A DNA stretch of 64,000 nucleotides from Niebla homalea (Eukaryota > Ascomycota > Lecanoromycetes > Lecanorales > Ramalinaceae). The DNA is taken from contig JAHGAU010000001.1 of the NCBI GenBank assembly GCA_019925105.1, forward strand, positions 1,488,001-1,552,000, read 5' to 3'. Below the pieces are notes generated by a model. It ran no database searches and was not told where the DNA came from. It saw only the letters and a program-made list of their open reading frames with translations. Position numbers and translations under genes: made by a program. This document shows positions 1 through 10,422 of this stretch, one piece after another. Position 1 is the first letter of the stretch, and each line of letters starts with the position of its first letter.

Positions 1-1644
1 GCGGCACAGTGCCGTCGCCCTCGCCCTGCACGACTCCGTGATCGATGACTCCTTCCGTCAAGTCAGTGTCGATTGTCATGTTTAATTTGCCCAAGGGTTC
101 TCGATGTTTGCGGTAGAAGAAAGAGCGCTCGGTAGCTTTGCCGACGCCGTAGAAGCAGTAGATTTTCAGACCGGGGGCAAGGGGCAGCCGACTTTCGAGC
201 GGATTGATCCACTTAGATGGGTCATGCTCATTGGCCTCAACTTCAGCATTAGTATGGGCAACACCATCTGAGTAGTTTTCCAGGATCTGCTTCTGATACC
301 AGTCTTCTCCGTGGTCGATCAGATACTGTATAGATTGTTCCATGGTCATGTTGCCCATTGATCTTGTAGAATTGCCCTTTTGGAAGTTGATAAACTTACC
401 ATAGCTGATGTTCTGCCCTGGGGCATCGTCAGGAGCCCACGTTTCGTTTCCCCAGACGGCGTTGCCTCCTTTTGGCAAGAGTGAAGCGACACCTGGCATC
501 GAGCGGAAGATCTCGACTCGTTCATGTCTCGCGAAGAACTTTTCAAGACCATAAACTGCGAAGGCGTTGAGCTGTGCTGTGTCTTTCATCTCACCCGAGA
601 GACTTGCAGGAAGACCTTTGAGGGCTCCGAGAAGAGATCCACTGATGTTTATCCAAGCCTCGACGTGCTTCTCCACCCAGCCTGGACCAGCATGGGTTTC
701 GACCCAATGGAGAAAGTAGAAAAGCACCTGAGATCCCATGCTGTGAGAGATGAGGATAGGTTTCTCACCCGAGGACTGCAGGGCCAATTCAATGTGTGCG
801 CGGAGTCGAGAGAAGTAGTGATCCCTATGCTCAAGGTTAGCATACGACAGCCGCCAGTCGTAAGCCGCTGTGAAGGCATTTGAAGGGTCGTAGCCCAATG
901 TGGCGAGGTTCTCCAAGATCTTGCTCCATATCCAATATCCTGCAATGAAGAAGTCGGCAGCGTCAAACCCCTGAGCGGCCCTGAGTTTAATCCCCGGTGG
1001 ATCCAACCCAGTATGCTTGTCCAGAACGATGTGCTTCAGCCACCCGGCCCTGTCCAGCACGAGAGCACTCATCATGCTCCAGCTGCCCCAAAGTCGTTTC
1101 CTGAAATACTGCCTCGAACCTTCTTCCGTGCCCCAACTCTCCAGCCCGGTGGAAACAACCCCTGGTATCATGATGACGGGATGCTTGGCTCTCACCCCTT
1201 GCGAATGCAGGTGTAGGCCAACAGAGAAGGAATTGTAATTGACAGCCTCTCTTTCATGCCTCTGTTCAAGTCAGGATCTGCATCAGCTTCAGCTTGTGAC
1301 CCACCGTCTCTGGCTCAAAGGGTAATGAAGCTTACAGTAAGGTCCTTCGCATCCTTCACGATGCCAGCTGGAACGACATCGATCAGCGAGTCCAGGTTGA
1401 AGTCCACCAGACCCTCCAGGTTGATCACATCATTGCGTTGGGCAAAGAATGCGGCCAGAACGACACCAAAGAGGCCGCCGAGCCCGAAAATTCTCCATGT
1501 TGACCGTCTCTTTCTTTTGCTCTTCAGGTACTCGAGCTGTTTTTGGGGGATGACAGTCACCGGCTCGCCGTCCTTTGCGGGAGAAGGATCTCGGGATGGG
1601 TCGGTGGACGAGTCGCCGAGCATACGCCTGCGTAAGGTTGACAT
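1..1644 (-). CDS. LRO1: Phospholipid:diacylglycerol acyltransferase, partial (3' end outside window)
   Basis: Makes triacylglycerol by moving an acyl chain from a phospholipid to diacylglycerol; in yeast it is an ER/nuclear-envelope enzyme with a lumenal catalytic domain. Exon 1 is 1644..1336 and exon 2 starts at 1261 (74-bp intron, phase 0), giving about 523 visible residues. The short N-terminus is basic (RRR, KSKRKRR) and is followed by one membrane segment (GLGGLFGVVLAAFFA). The LCAT-type domain follows: PVIMIPGVVSTGLESWG, the nucleophile Ser in ISHSMGSQ, and the acidic catalytic residue in GEGDGTVP at the very edge of the window. The catalytic His and C-terminus lie outside. The start is the first ATG in frame with the conserved N-terminus; an upstream in-frame TTG is not used. 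Divergent from NAA30. Confidence 0.95.
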
Positions 1645-1975
1645 GGCGGACAATGTATCATTGCAGGCACTGACTCGCTCAAGGGGCCCTTTGCAACTGG
1701 ACCAGATTTGGATATGACCAACTGGCTTACCGTCGTTGATAGGTAGACAAAACGATGACGACGGTTGGCGGGCTTCTCAGCCGCGACTTCCCGCACTTTC
1801 TCCGCTTTTTGGTGCGTAACTGATCGCTACGCACAGCGTACATTGGGGACCACCGCACTGGGGAACCCCACGCAACAACAGGCCACCTTCTGTCCCACCC
1901 GACAAACCTAACCTTTTTGTCTACCGCAAATCATCTTCCAAGTTGGTCACCTATGGGGGAGAATAGTGTGGGGCA
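1645..1975. promoter_or_regulatory. Divergent intergenic region LRO1/NAA30
   Basis: 331 bp between two start codons pointing away from each other, so it should hold both promoters. I see no clear TATA box, no tRNA and no convincing ORF. Confidence 0.5.
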
Positions 1976-2635
1976 ATGAGTGGCGACAAGCAGCAGAAAG
2001 CTCTTCCCAGGCTACGATACCTTCAGTACACCCACGAGAAGGAGCCCCTATATCTCACCGCCATCCGGAAGCTCATCGCGGAGGAATTGTCAGAGCCGTA
2101 CAGCATCTACGTCTACCGATACTTTCTGGGGCAATGGGGAGATTTGTGTTTTCTGGTAGGGCCGCGGTGTGTCTTTGGGGGTGTAGTCAATTGCTCACTC
2201 TGGAACGATAGGCTCTTGACGAGGAAGACCGTCTCCTAGGCGTTGTCATTTGTAAGCTGGAGCCGCACAGCTCATGCCCACTAAGGGGGTACATTGCCAT
2301 GCTGGTCGTTCTGAAGGAGTTTCGGGGCAACGGGATAGCAACGAAGCTGGTCAAGATGGCAATCGATGCCATGATAGCCAAGGATGCTAACGAGGTTCTG
2401 GTGAACCGATACCTTGGGGAAGGCGTAAGCTGATGCTTGCTAGATATGCCTGGAGACCGAGGTCGTCAACGTCGCGGCAACGAAATTGTACGAGCGATTG
2501 GGCTTCTTGAAGAGCAAACAGCTTCACCGATATTATCTCAACGGAAATTCTGCCTATCGGCTACTGCTTCCCTTGAAGGCGAAGGCAAACACTAACACCG
2601 CTGACCAACTATCATCTGGGGACTTTCCAGCCTGA
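1976..2635 (+). CDS. NAA30: NatC N-terminal acetyltransferase catalytic subunit
   Basis: GNAT enzyme (yeast Mak3) that acetylates the start Met of proteins beginning Met-hydrophobic. Exons 1976..2155, 2212..2394 and 2444..2635 give 184 residues, a normal family length. The family start is clear (YTHEKEPLYLTAIRKLIAEE, then LSEPYSIYVYRYF). The acetyl-CoA loop is RGNGIAT, and the C-terminal half has LETEVVNVAATKLYERLGF and RYYLNGNSAYRLLLPL. The second intron needs donor GTTCTG at 2395 to keep the family spacing NEICLETEV. A donor at 2401 (GTGAAC) would add two residues and give a 43-bp intron. The 3' end lies 78 bp from the convergent end of CND1. Confidence 0.92.
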
Positions 2636-2713
2636 CATCATTGGCCTATTCAGGAATATAGCCTTGGAACGCCGTGCACCACGCTCAAAGCAGACATCGT
2701 ATCAGACATATCG

Positions 2714-5700
2714 TCAGGCAGCTGCCTCGACCAATTGAAACCCGCCACTGATCGTTTTCTGAATATCTTCATTCTTGTGTTGAAGCAGCGACAGTGCGTA
2801 AGCCACATCATTCCATTGTCTCTCCGTGTCGCACCGCTGAAGCCTAGCAGCAAGTTTGTCGGCCAACTGCTTTGCATGCTTATCCTGCGAATGGTGTTAG
2901 TAACTGTTCCCCAGAAGTTCTCAGGACAGAGGGGACGTGCCTTCTCAATGAAAGAAGCCAGGAACTTGAGAATGCGCTTGAGAGCATCCTCATCAAGCTC
3001 CTTCTCTGCGCTGAGTAGCGAGAACATGTCGATGAAGTGATTGTATACAGCGTTGTCTTTGGTCGCAAGTTCTGTGAAGAACATTTTGGAGAGGTCTGCG
3101 ATACGTTTGTCAGTATCCTCCAGACACTTGGCCATCTCCCCCAGCTGTCCCTTGACCTTGACCTGACCCGCCAGAATCAGAAAGGTGAGCGTCATGAGGC
3201 ATGTTCGCTTGACCGAGGCATCGGTGTCATTTAGTCTTCGATAAAGAAAGTCGGTGTTTTCATCAATCAAATGATTGAAGCAGACTGCCATGTCCCCTAG
3301 CGCGATGACCACGTTGCTTCGCGTGACAGCGTTCTGGGATCTTTCCAGTATCGTGATCAGAAGCGGTAGGTTCTTCTCGCAGAACTCCGATGAAACACAC
3401 ATGAGCTTCGCCATGCAGAGTGTTGCTGCTGCTTGAAGATCTTCGTCGGGATAAGCTGTGTTATTGGAGCAAATTTCCGTCACGAGAGGTCCAAAATTTG
3501 AGAGCAAAGAATTTTCGCCGTAGAGAAGCTCTCTTTCTCGGATTTGATTCATTGCCTCTGCAAAGTCGTCTTCCGTTGTTCCTCCGATCAAGTCAAGCTC
3601 TTGCTCATCGACGTTGGATTTCTTCACTGGGGATGCCTCTGCTGTCTTCGTCTTTTCCTTCTCCGCTTTCCTTCGCTTAAATTCAATTTCGCATAGCTCG
3701 AGATGGACAATCTGCTTGATGGCGATGTGGCCGACCATGAACAACAGTTGTGAGAGTGCGAGACTTGCTTTTTGCCTTGGCCGAACTTCTTCAGGCGGTG
3801 GAGAAGGGAGATGACTTTGGTCCTCAGTCCCACCCATACCACCATATAATTCTACATCTTGCGCCTGGAAAACATATTTGGTTTTCCGCCGAATCACTTC
3901 GGAACACAGTGTGTCAGGATGCTTCGAGAGGGTGTATATCGCACCAATCGCTTGCTCCGCAACGCCAAACCTGGCAAGCATATTGAGTATCACGGAAGCC
4001 CAAGGGGATGACGTGACTTACCAGTCTTTACTGTCTGACACAATTTCAACCATGGTAGCTAAGTGCGCGAGGATTGCATGATCATTGCTCAATTTCGTCA
4101 AAGAGGAAGCTTGTTTCCCTTTGTTCTTGGTTGGTTGCATTCGACGCAGCGCCAGGCAAGTATATCTCGCTAGACCGAGATCTTTCTCGCCCAGGGGTCC
4201 CAGACCGATTCTAAGCATGCTACTCATTTCCTTGATGGCAATTTCGGGGTCGGCGGTGGCCAACATACCAAGCACAATGATCGCTCCCCGTCTCTGATTC
4301 TTCGAGATGTCTTGCTTTTGAACGCCATACACTTGCCACAATTTGGCAACCACAAGATCAGAGACGTGAGCTTCCTGAACCATTGTATTCAAGAGCTGCT
4401 CCAGCGAAGTTAGTTCTGCTGGGGTGGCGCCGAAGGTTAGGCTGATCATGTTTCGTGCAATGTAATTTGCTCTATCATTCTCACTAAAATCATCCGGAGC
4501 AGAGAAGAAAAGACCCTTGTAGCACTCGATGAGATGTGATTGGACACCTTTGCCTTCGTCGCTATTACCTTTGGTCCAAATAAGTCGAAGCATGCGGCGT
4601 ATGCCTGTCCTTGCGGGCTGGATCTTGTATGCGTCAAGGACGACGAAAAAGTCCATGGCTTCGATTACCTCACTCTTGTTCTTCGAAGAAAGTAACTGGC
4701 ACACCATTGGCGTCCCAGCGTGGAGGACCTCGATGAAGCGAATGGCCTCGGAATAGTATTTTTTGGTCAACTGCAGCTTTCCAATGAGTTCCGAAGTTGC
4801 AGCATCTTCCACTGCCTTTGCCAATGCAGCGGCCTTCTGCTCTTCCGTCATAGGTACATCGTCCTTACTGGGACTGTTCAGAGTTGTCGCTTCATCCAGT
4901 AAAGCACTGTCGACCTCTGGGTTCTTCTCTCCAAGCCCTGGAGAACCAGCCGGGGGCTTCAAAGCATCCAATTGTGCTTCGATGGCTTTCAATCTTTCGT
5001 CCCATTCCCTGTAAGACAGTTGGCCGCCATGCATAACGCTGAATGGATGGGTAGACACAAGCTTTCCCAGCAATTTGATGGCGTTTCGTCGGACGTTACT
5101 GCTTTTGTCTTCAAGACTTCTAGTTGCTAGTTCGGCAACAAGCTGTCGACGCTTGGGAAACTTTTGCTCAAGGTCACACAAACGTACGTACACTTGAATG
5201 GTCCGGCAGCGACAATACGGGTTATTGTCCAGGAAGCGCTCTTCAAGCAAGTCGAAGAAAGCATTGATTTGAGCCTTGGAATTCTCATTGCGCTCTTCTT
5301 GCTTGCTGAGGTCGGCAATGAGATTACCACAGACTTCAATGATGGCACACCGAAGAGTGTAGGCCTGTACTTGTAAGCACGAAGCATTTTCGAGATTGAC
5401 TTTACGGCTGTTCTTACGTCGCTGTCAAGTTGCTTTATGAGCAACATCATCTGCTTCAGGACCGATCGCGGTGCCAGCTCTGACAGCCTAATAAAAAAGG
5501 CCGACACTGACTTGGGCCCTCGAGTATCATTGTTGTTGAATTCTTTATTGCTCAACTCCCTAAATCATGTTCAACGGCGTGGCTTTCCTGAGACTAATGT
5601 AAATCCATACCTGAGGACCTCGTCCGCAAGCTGTGGGTAGTCATATTGTTCAGACAGAATGTGCAAGAATTCGGCCATGGGCTCCGCTAGATGCTCGAAG

Positions 5701-6602
5701 TAGGATAGATTCTGGATGACTGAGGTTTGAGCTCCTGAATCAGGTCAGTAGGATTTCTTGATCTTTTGGACGGGTAGCATACCAAAGGCATGTCCGTGAT
5801 GTTTGACGGCGATGCAGAGCACCTTGAAAGCGTGCATTCGTAGCGTGGTACTTTTAGTGCGCTGCTCGCTCTCCAGCATCAAGTAGACAGGTCGCGTGAA
5901 CAGACCGATGAAGGTATCTCTGCCAGAGGTTATGACGAACAATTTGCTTAGCTTCAACTTCAATATCCTGCACATGGTATCCAAGGCGGCTTGCAATTGT
6001 ACGGCCGAATCCCAAGCTCCGTCCTTAGCCTGGCTTTTTGATTTTGCTCCCTTGCCGCCGCGGCCTCTCATGGGGGCATTGCTGGGCTTCTCTGCGGCCT
6101 TGACCTCGACCGCTGCGACGCACCACTGCAGCAAGAATGCATACATCTCAAGCATTTGCTTCTGATGTTGGGAAGTATCTTGATCCTCAGTCTCAAGCTC
6201 ATTGTTTATCAATTCTGCCTCACTAGCGAGGCCAGATATTATGAGGTCGAAGAGCTTGCTCAGAGTCTGGGTTGGCAGCTGGGCAGCGTGTCTGGATAGA
6301 TCGAACAATTCAGAATTGGTCTGACCAATGGGGGCTCGTTGAGACGGAAGAAAAATGGGGACACACTTCAGTAGAAACTGGATGGAATCGAAGATGGAGC
6401 TTTTGGACAGATTCTCTGGATTATCGGCGATAGCATCGATTATGGGATTCAGAACAGCATTGACAAGGCCACCGGTCAGGGATTCAGGGTCATTCTCGCA
6501 ATCCTGGAGGGATCCATCGGCCTCCGGGGTTGGTACCGTCGCAGGATCACTGAGGTAATGCTTCAAGGCATCATTGATGTCGAAGTCGGCCTGCGCATCC
6601 AT
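2714..6602 (-). CDS. CND1: Condensin complex subunit 1
   Basis: Non-SMC HEAT-repeat subunit (yeast Ycs4, human CAP-D2) of condensin, which compacts mitotic chromosomes. Exons: 6602..5783, 5734..5611, 5559..5418, 5364..4022, 3970..2941 and 2884..2714; 1209 residues. The N-terminal domain begins MDAQADFDINDALKHYL. A basic low-complexity loop (MRGRGGKGAKSKSQ) lies near residue 180. HEAT-like helices fill the middle (SSNVRRNAIKLLGKLV). The conserved condensin domain is C-terminal (TRSNVVIALGDMAVCFNHLI, DTDASVKRTCLMTLTFLILA). Five introns of 48-56 bp; the last is GC-AG (separate entry). Divergent from CDC7, 235 bp between start codons. Confidence 0.95.
2885..2940 (-). other. GC-AG intron (intron 5 of CND1)
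   Basis: The 56-bp intron begins GCACGT after AAG and ends CGCAG, with a yeast-perfect branch site TACTAAC. The GC donor is needed: joining FIEK to DKHAKQLADKLAARL restores the conserved C-terminus, while the nearby GT would create a stop at once. Confidence 0.85.
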
Positions 6603-6837
6603 TTTGGGATGGAAATACAGATCTCAGCGCAATCGCATGGTTGACACTGAGCACAGAGGGGTCGGACCTGCAGTCGTAGTGTATTTATTGACTGCGCACG
6701 GACCATGTTTATTTTCTACATGTTGTCGCGTGTGACGCGCTTAGTCGCAAACTTCAATACAATAAGCTATTCTCCACTACATTGCCAATTGCTTCTCGCA
6801 ATGGTTGTCGTAGATATTGTAACATTGCAGCCTGGCT
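6603..6837. promoter_or_regulatory. Divergent promoter CND1/CDC7 with CGCG elements
   Basis: 235 bp shared by two cell-cycle genes. TCGCGT (ACGCGA on the CND1 strand) at 6726-6731 and ACGCGC at 6735-6740 resemble MBF/MCB-type sites. Upstream ATGs at 6705, 6720 and 6801 share one frame that runs to 6902, past the CDC7 start. Function is inferred from motif only. Confidence 0.4.
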
Positions 6838-8395
6838 ATGGCTCTGGCACGAGTTCGTGGAATGGTCCAAGCTGGAGATGCTTTTGTTCCAGGACGGCGT
6901 GAGCATCAGGAGTCGGCTGGATTGGATGAAGATGAAGCACCAGAAGAGCCGTTTGGCGCTTCAGAGGAAAGTGAAGAGTCGCAGGATGCTCAATACCATC
7001 CCTCTGCAGCGGTCACGGAGGATATGAGAAAGCTGGAAGGAATGTTTCGTAGAAAAGGAATGCGATATCGGCTAATAGACAAGATCGGAGAAGGCAAGTA
7101 TGCATTCTCACTGAGTCTCGCCAATCCAGAGACTAACGTTTGCAGGGACATTTTCTACTGTATACAAAGCTGAGGATTCGATGTATGACTACCATAAGAA
7201 TGAGTGGGATAGCGAAGGGAATCAAGTTTCAAGATGGGTTTCGCCCAGCAGTGGCCGCGAAAGACGACAAAGCAAGCCGCGGCTGGTGGCTGTCAAGAAG
7301 ATTTATGTGACGAGCAGTCCAATGAGAATCTTCAACGAGCTTGACCTCCTTCACAGCTTGAGAGGGTGCCCCTCAGTGTGTCCTCTGATCACCGCCTTTC
7401 GATACCAGGACCAGGTTGTGGCAGTCTTGCCTCACTTTCGACATCAAGACTTCCGGGTAAGGATCTGAGAGACCCTCGCATTTGAAGATCTGACCAGTTC
7501 TTAGCTGTATTATCGGAACATGCAGGTGTATGACATTCAAGTATACTTCCGCTCTCTCTTTGAAGCCCTGGTCGCAGTGCACAAACACAAGGTCATCCAC
7601 CGGGATATCAAACCAACGTCGGTCTGGTCGCAATTCGAGAAATATACAAATGCTGACAGACGCAGGAATTTTCTTTATGATGTCAACCGGCAGCGTGGAG
7701 TGCTCGTCGATTTCGGTCTTGCTGAGGTATGTCCAACTTGGGTGCGAAGAGTGCACAACAATTCTGACAAGTCTCAGCGCGAGGGCACCGATGCATCTCA
7801 TTGTCTTTGTCAGGACCAGGCGATCGTCAGGAAAAGCAAGATCCAGTCTAGTCGCGCCTACAATCAGGAGACTCCCAGCGGATATCCCAAGGATGATTCG
7901 CGCCCATCAAAAAGGGCCAACCGAGCAGGCACAAGAGGCTTCCGTGCACCCGAGGTTCTTCTTAAATGTACTGCCCAGACTACGAAGATAGATGTCTGGT
8001 CTGCCGGCGTTATTCTACTTACCATCCTTGCTCAAAGATTCCCGTTCTTCCATTCTGCGGATGACGTCGACGCCATGGTTGAGATTGCGACTATATTTGG
8101 CAAGCAGCGGATGAGGCAATGCGCGATGCTTCATGGATCCACGTTCGAATGCACACTCAACACAGTTGGCGAGAAAGGTCACCCTTTACCTCACATCGTT
8201 CAGTGGTCGACGTCAGTGATGAGACCAGAGCAAGAAGACGATCTGGATCCAGCAGTCAAAGAAGCAGTCTCCTTTCTCGAACAAATCCTAGAGCTGGATC
8301 CAAGGAGAAGGCTATCAGCAAGAGCGGCTTTGGCACATCCGTTCCTGTCAGAGGATCCTTACGACACCCAGGCAGATGAGATGGATGTGCTATGA
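6838..8395 (+). CDS. CDC7: Cdc7/Hsk1-type protein kinase (DDK catalytic subunit)
   Basis: Ser/Thr kinase that, with Dbf4, phosphorylates the MCM helicase to fire replication origins. Exons 6838..7093, 7146..7456, 7505..7617, 7666..7726 and 7778..8395; 452 residues. An acidic N-terminus of about 70 residues precedes the kinase domain. Motifs: glycine loop IGEGTFSTVYKAED (split by intron 1), VAVKK lysine, HRDIKPTNFLYDV, DFGLAE, then the Cdc7 insert, then GTRGFRAPEVLLKC and KIDVWSAGVILL. Intron 1 is GC-AG. Exon 3 begins at 7505 (LYYRNMQVYDIQVYFRSLF), matching the family. An upstream reading frame overlaps this start codon. Confidence 0.94.
7094..7145 (+). other. GC-AG intron (intron 1 of CDC7)
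   Basis: The 52-bp intron starts GCAAGT after GAAG, the optimal GC-donor context, and ends TTTGCAG with branch-like GACTAAC. Splicing here joins IGEG to TFSTVYKAED. Using the nearby GTATGC donor shifts the frame into a stop and destroys the glycine loop. Confidence 0.88.
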
Positions 8396-8743
8396 GTTAA
8401 TGACATGAACTTTGAGAGCGTCGCGATCAGCATAGCATGAGACCCCCATGTAATTACCGATCAAATTTTTCAGTATAAGAGTGGACATCTCTATCAAAAG
8501 CACCATGACCACTGTACCACGGTACCACGAGAAGGCCGTAAAATCCATCAAAAAGTCCACGTGATCACGCGTCGGACTAAATGAGGCCTGAAAAGGAACA
8601 GAATTGCACTAACCCGGTCCAGACTTCTACATCAAATGTCCGCTAAACCTAGAACGGATGTCCTCAGCTCTTAAAGACATTTGTGCTCCCAGACGAGGGT
8701 AACAGCATCCGACATGTGACAAAGTCTCGTTGCTTGAGCTCTG
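8396..8743. promoter_or_regulatory. CDC7 3' flank and SAS2-like promoter; E-box and MCB
   Basis: 348 bp between tandem genes. It contains CACGTG at 8558-8563 and the palindromic MluI cell-cycle box ACGCGT at 8567-8572, about 175 bp before the next start codon. No other gene seen. Confidence 0.4.
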
Positions 8744-9673
8744 ATGGGGTCACTATCGAATAATCCCTTGAGCCCGGTGACATCCCCTTTGGCGACGCAA
8801 AAACGCCTGGAACGGAAGCCTGATATTCATCATGTAGTCTTAGGTGACATCCTCTTTGATACATGGTATCCTTCATTTTACCCTGATGAGCTGGTTGGGA
8901 AAGACCTAGACAGACTCTATGTCTGTCAGTGGTGCTTCAAGTACACCAAGGAGCAACTACACTTCTTGTCACACCTAAAGCTCTGCCCGCAGAAGAAGGA
9001 CCCGCTTGGGGAGCCGATCTACAGCCAAGGGAACCACGGCATTTACGAAGTGGACGGAGAGAAGCATCAGCTCTTTGCCCAAAACCTCTCACTGTTCGCC
9101 AAGCTCTTCCTCGACAACAAGTCCGTCTTCTTCGATGTCGCCTCTTTCGACTACTACCTCCTCGTCCACGAACCATGCGCCCCCCAGTCCGAAACCGCCC
9201 CTCAAATCATTGGCTTCTTCAGCAAGGAAAAGATGTCCTGGGACAATAACAACTTGGCTTGTATCCTCATCTTCCCCCCCTGGCAACGCAAGGGGCTCGG
9301 CAAGATTCTCATGGGCGTGAGTTACGAGCTGAGCAAACGCGAGGGCCGATACGGTGGGCCGGAGAAGCCGCTGAGCGAGCTCGGCCGGAGGGGATACATG
9401 CAATTCTGGGAGGCCAGGATCGCACGAACCATCCTGGGGATGAAGGGCAAGAAAGCTACTATGAGCGTCACCAACGTGGCCAAGGAATGCTGGGTCCTCA
9501 CGGATGATGTCCGGGACTCGCTCAAGCGCATGGGCGTCCTCGGCCCCAAGAGGAAGGATGGCAGCGTCTCCATCAGCAAGAAGGCTGTCCGAGAGTGGGC
9601 GACGAGGACTGGCGCTGATCTGACACCGCCGGTGCGCGAGGAGGCATTCCTGGGTGAATGGGCAATGGCATGA
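8744..9673 (+). CDS. SAS2: MYST-family histone acetyltransferase, Sas2-like
   Basis: Single exon, 309 residues: a compact MYST catalytic domain with no chromodomain, as in yeast Sas2, which acetylates H4 Lys16. The C2HC zinc finger is CQWCFKYTKEQLHFLSHLKLC (residues about 65-85). The Lys that is autoacetylated in the family lies in FAKLFLDNK. The active-site region is NNLACILIFPPWQRKGLGK with catalytic-type Cys and the acetyl-CoA loop, and the general-base Glu region is PEKPLSELG. The C-terminal part carries a winged-helix-like tail (DVRDSLKRMGVLGPKRKDG). The choice of Sas2 over Esa1 or Sas3 rests on length and the absent chromodomain. Confidence 0.88.
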   Translation: MGSLSNNPLSPVTSPLATQKRLERKPDIHHVVLGDILFDTWYPSFYPDELVGKDLDRLYVCQWCFKYTKEQLHFLSHLKLCPQKKDPLGEPIYSQGNHGIYEVDGEKHQLFAQNLSLFAKLFLDNKSVFFDVASFDYYLLVHEPCAPQSETAPQIIGFFSKEKMSWDNNNLACILIFPPWQRKGLGKILMGVSYELSKREGRYGGPEKPLSELGRRGYMQFWEARIARTILGMKGKKATMSVTNVAKECWVLTDDVRDSLKRMGVLGPKRKDGSVSISKKAVREWATRTGADLTPPVREEAFLGEWAMA

Positions 9674-10422
9674 AGCCAACAACTTTGATCTCTCAACAGT
9701 CTTACCTCGGATGCCGCTCCATGCTGAGCTTGCTGTTGAGGAGGAGCAGCAAGCAACAAAAGCCAACCTCTACACGTCTGCCCTGAAATCTCAGAGATCC
9801 TGCTGCCCTTCCATGCATCAGGCAGAGTGCGGCAGATGCTCGATCGGTATTCGTCGGAGGTCTGCCGCCTCCGAAATCTGATTAGCTTCGCATGCAATTG
9901 TTCCAGCTCTATGACCAGACTTTGCATTTTGACACACAAGGCAGTTACCTCGCAGTACAGTTGTCCCAGCAGGGACAGTGATCTCATTGGCATTCACCGC
10001 TCGGCGCCGCGATTTTGAACAGGTAAAGGAACGGCAGTCGAGTCGGGGATTGGAAGAGTATTATCCTGCACGGCTCGATGGAGAGACTCCATGGACCCAA
10101 CGGCAAAATCTCCAAGTCACAGCTTCTTCGAACAGATTTTCTGCGTTCATTTTCCATAGCGGACCTTGACTATAGTATGATGGTGTAGCCGAGGGAAGAG
10201 AGGGAGTGACTAGAGGAAGGAAGGGGGAACCACCAGCTATCTAAACCCCAGAGATTTGACAGAAGCCCCAGAGATTTGACAGAAGACGATTAGATGGCCA
10301 TGAGGTTCAAGGATGTTTCATCATTATCTGTACACTATGGACATGCATATACACCCAATGGATTTCTTGAATGTCCTCTCCTGCGTGGAGTCGTCGTTCT
10401 AACCGAATGATTCCCTCCCTCT
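9674..10422. other. Intergenic region between convergent SAS2-like and RPC1 ends
   Basis: 749 bp at the 3' ends of two convergent genes, so probably both terminators. I see no supported gene. It holds one perfect tandem duplication (separate entry). Confidence 0.5.
10246..10285. repeat. Perfect 20-bp tandem duplication
   Basis: The unit CCCCAGAGATTTGACAGAAG occurs twice back to back (10246-10265 and 10266-10285) in the non-coding 3' region. Probably a slippage duplication. Confidence 0.95.

Noticed and set aside
9089..9993. Two long minus-strand open frames (225 and 223 codons)
   Set aside because: Largely antisense to the well-supported SAS2-like MYST gene; no recognisable motif.
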